Assembly (NCBI GenBank): GCA_964473525.1
Contig: CAYYPK010000094.1
Coordinates: 1 to 6,615, forward strand
Direction: 5' to 3'
DNA length: 6,615 bases
From: GCA-2687025 sp964473525
GTDB taxonomy: Bacteria; Poribacteria; WGA-4E; GCA-2687025
Of this stretch, positions 6,388 through 6,615 are shown piece by piece. The notes below the pieces were generated by a model that made no database searches, was not told the origin of the DNA, and saw nothing but the letters and a program-made list of their open reading frames with translations. Each line of letters starts with the position of its first letter. The first letter of the stretch is position 1. The position numbers and the translations under genes are program-made.

Positions 6388-6615
6388 TTGCCGGTCACCG
6401 CCTTCACGTCTGAGAGCAAGCTACCAAATTTCCCGTAGTTGACCTTCACGCCGTCGTCCAGGTCGAGCGAGATCTGCTGCTCGGCGTAGTGCTGCAACTG
6501 CTCATCGAACGCTCGCAGCTCTACCTGTTGGTCCGCGAGAGCATTGAGTTCCTTCTCGATCTGCCGCTTCCGTGTCGTGCTGATATCGCCGGACCTGTGT
6601 TCCGCTTGTAGCTGT
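6384..6615 (-). CDS. pglX: BREX adenine methyltransferase PglX (BrxX), C-terminal end only
   Basis: Only the last 76 codons are present, and the gene runs off the right edge. PglX is the site-specific N6-adenine methyltransferase that marks host DNA in BREX. The visible tail starts QLQAEHRSGDISTTRKRQIE, continues as a charged helix (KELNALADQQVELRAFDEQL), and ends with the family-typical ISLDLDDGVKVNYGKFGSLL followed by SDVKAVTGK. This LDLDDGVKVNYGKF ending, directly before pglZ, is the basis for the call. The methyltransferase motifs and target-recognition region lie outside the window, so the motif that is methylated cannot be inferred. The stop codon overlaps the pglZ start by four bases (ATGA, 6387-6384), a coupling arrangement. 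The visible part shows no frameshift, homopolymer tract or inverted repeat of the kind that causes phase variation in some pglX genes. Confidence 0.92.
   Translation of the reverse strand, partial: QLQAEHRSGDISTTRKRQIEKELNALADQQVELRAFDEQLQHYAEQQISLDLDDGVKVNYGKFGSLLSDVKAVTGK

Noticed and set aside
6384..6615. Phase-variation signals in pglX
   Set aside because: No homopolymer run, tandem repeat or inverted repeat is visible in the part of pglX inside the window.

Overview
The window is bacterial DNA of fairly high GC content (roughly 60% by eye). It has compact, overlapping genes on the minus strand and one separate gene on the plus strand. The minus-strand block is the 3' half of a type 1 BREX (bacteriophage exclusion) phage-defence operon, read from right to left: the last 76 codons of the methyltransferase gene pglX (brxX), complete pglZ (alkaline-phosphatase superfamily) and complete brxL (AAA+ ATPase with a Lon-like C-terminal domain). 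This is the end of the canonical order brxA-brxB-brxC-pglX-pglZ-brxL, so the missing genes should lie beyond the right edge. The three genes overlap by a few bases each, which implies one transcript with coupled translation. I cannot name the organism.

Layout from left to right. Positions 1-128 hold an array of seven TACCGCA-like heptamers spaced 10-11 bp apart, just before the likely start of a plus-strand gene (129-1028). That gene encodes a helix-turn-helix protein with a low-complexity linker and a long coiled coil. The linker is encoded by 21-bp tandem units that again carry TACCGC every 10-11 bp. Positions 1029-1308 are a convergent intergenic stretch with two small inverted repeats and no firm gene. 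A 100-residue protein of unknown function (1309-1611, minus) follows brxL by 77 bp and may be a rider on the BREX transcript. brxL, pglZ and the pglX tail fill the rest.

How the genes work together. In known type 1 BREX systems PglX methylates an adenine in a non-palindromic host motif to mark self DNA, and the whole set blocks replication of unmodified phage DNA. BrxL is needed for exclusion, and PglZ is a core component. The BREX genes look ordinary and intact. The least explained part is the left end: a helically phased DNA repeat, preserved in two reading frames, next to and inside a gene for a KfrA-like DNA-binding coiled-coil protein. This suggests a protein-binding array such as a self-regulated operator or a partition- or iteron-like site, possibly marking a plasmid-derived or mobile segment beside the defence island.
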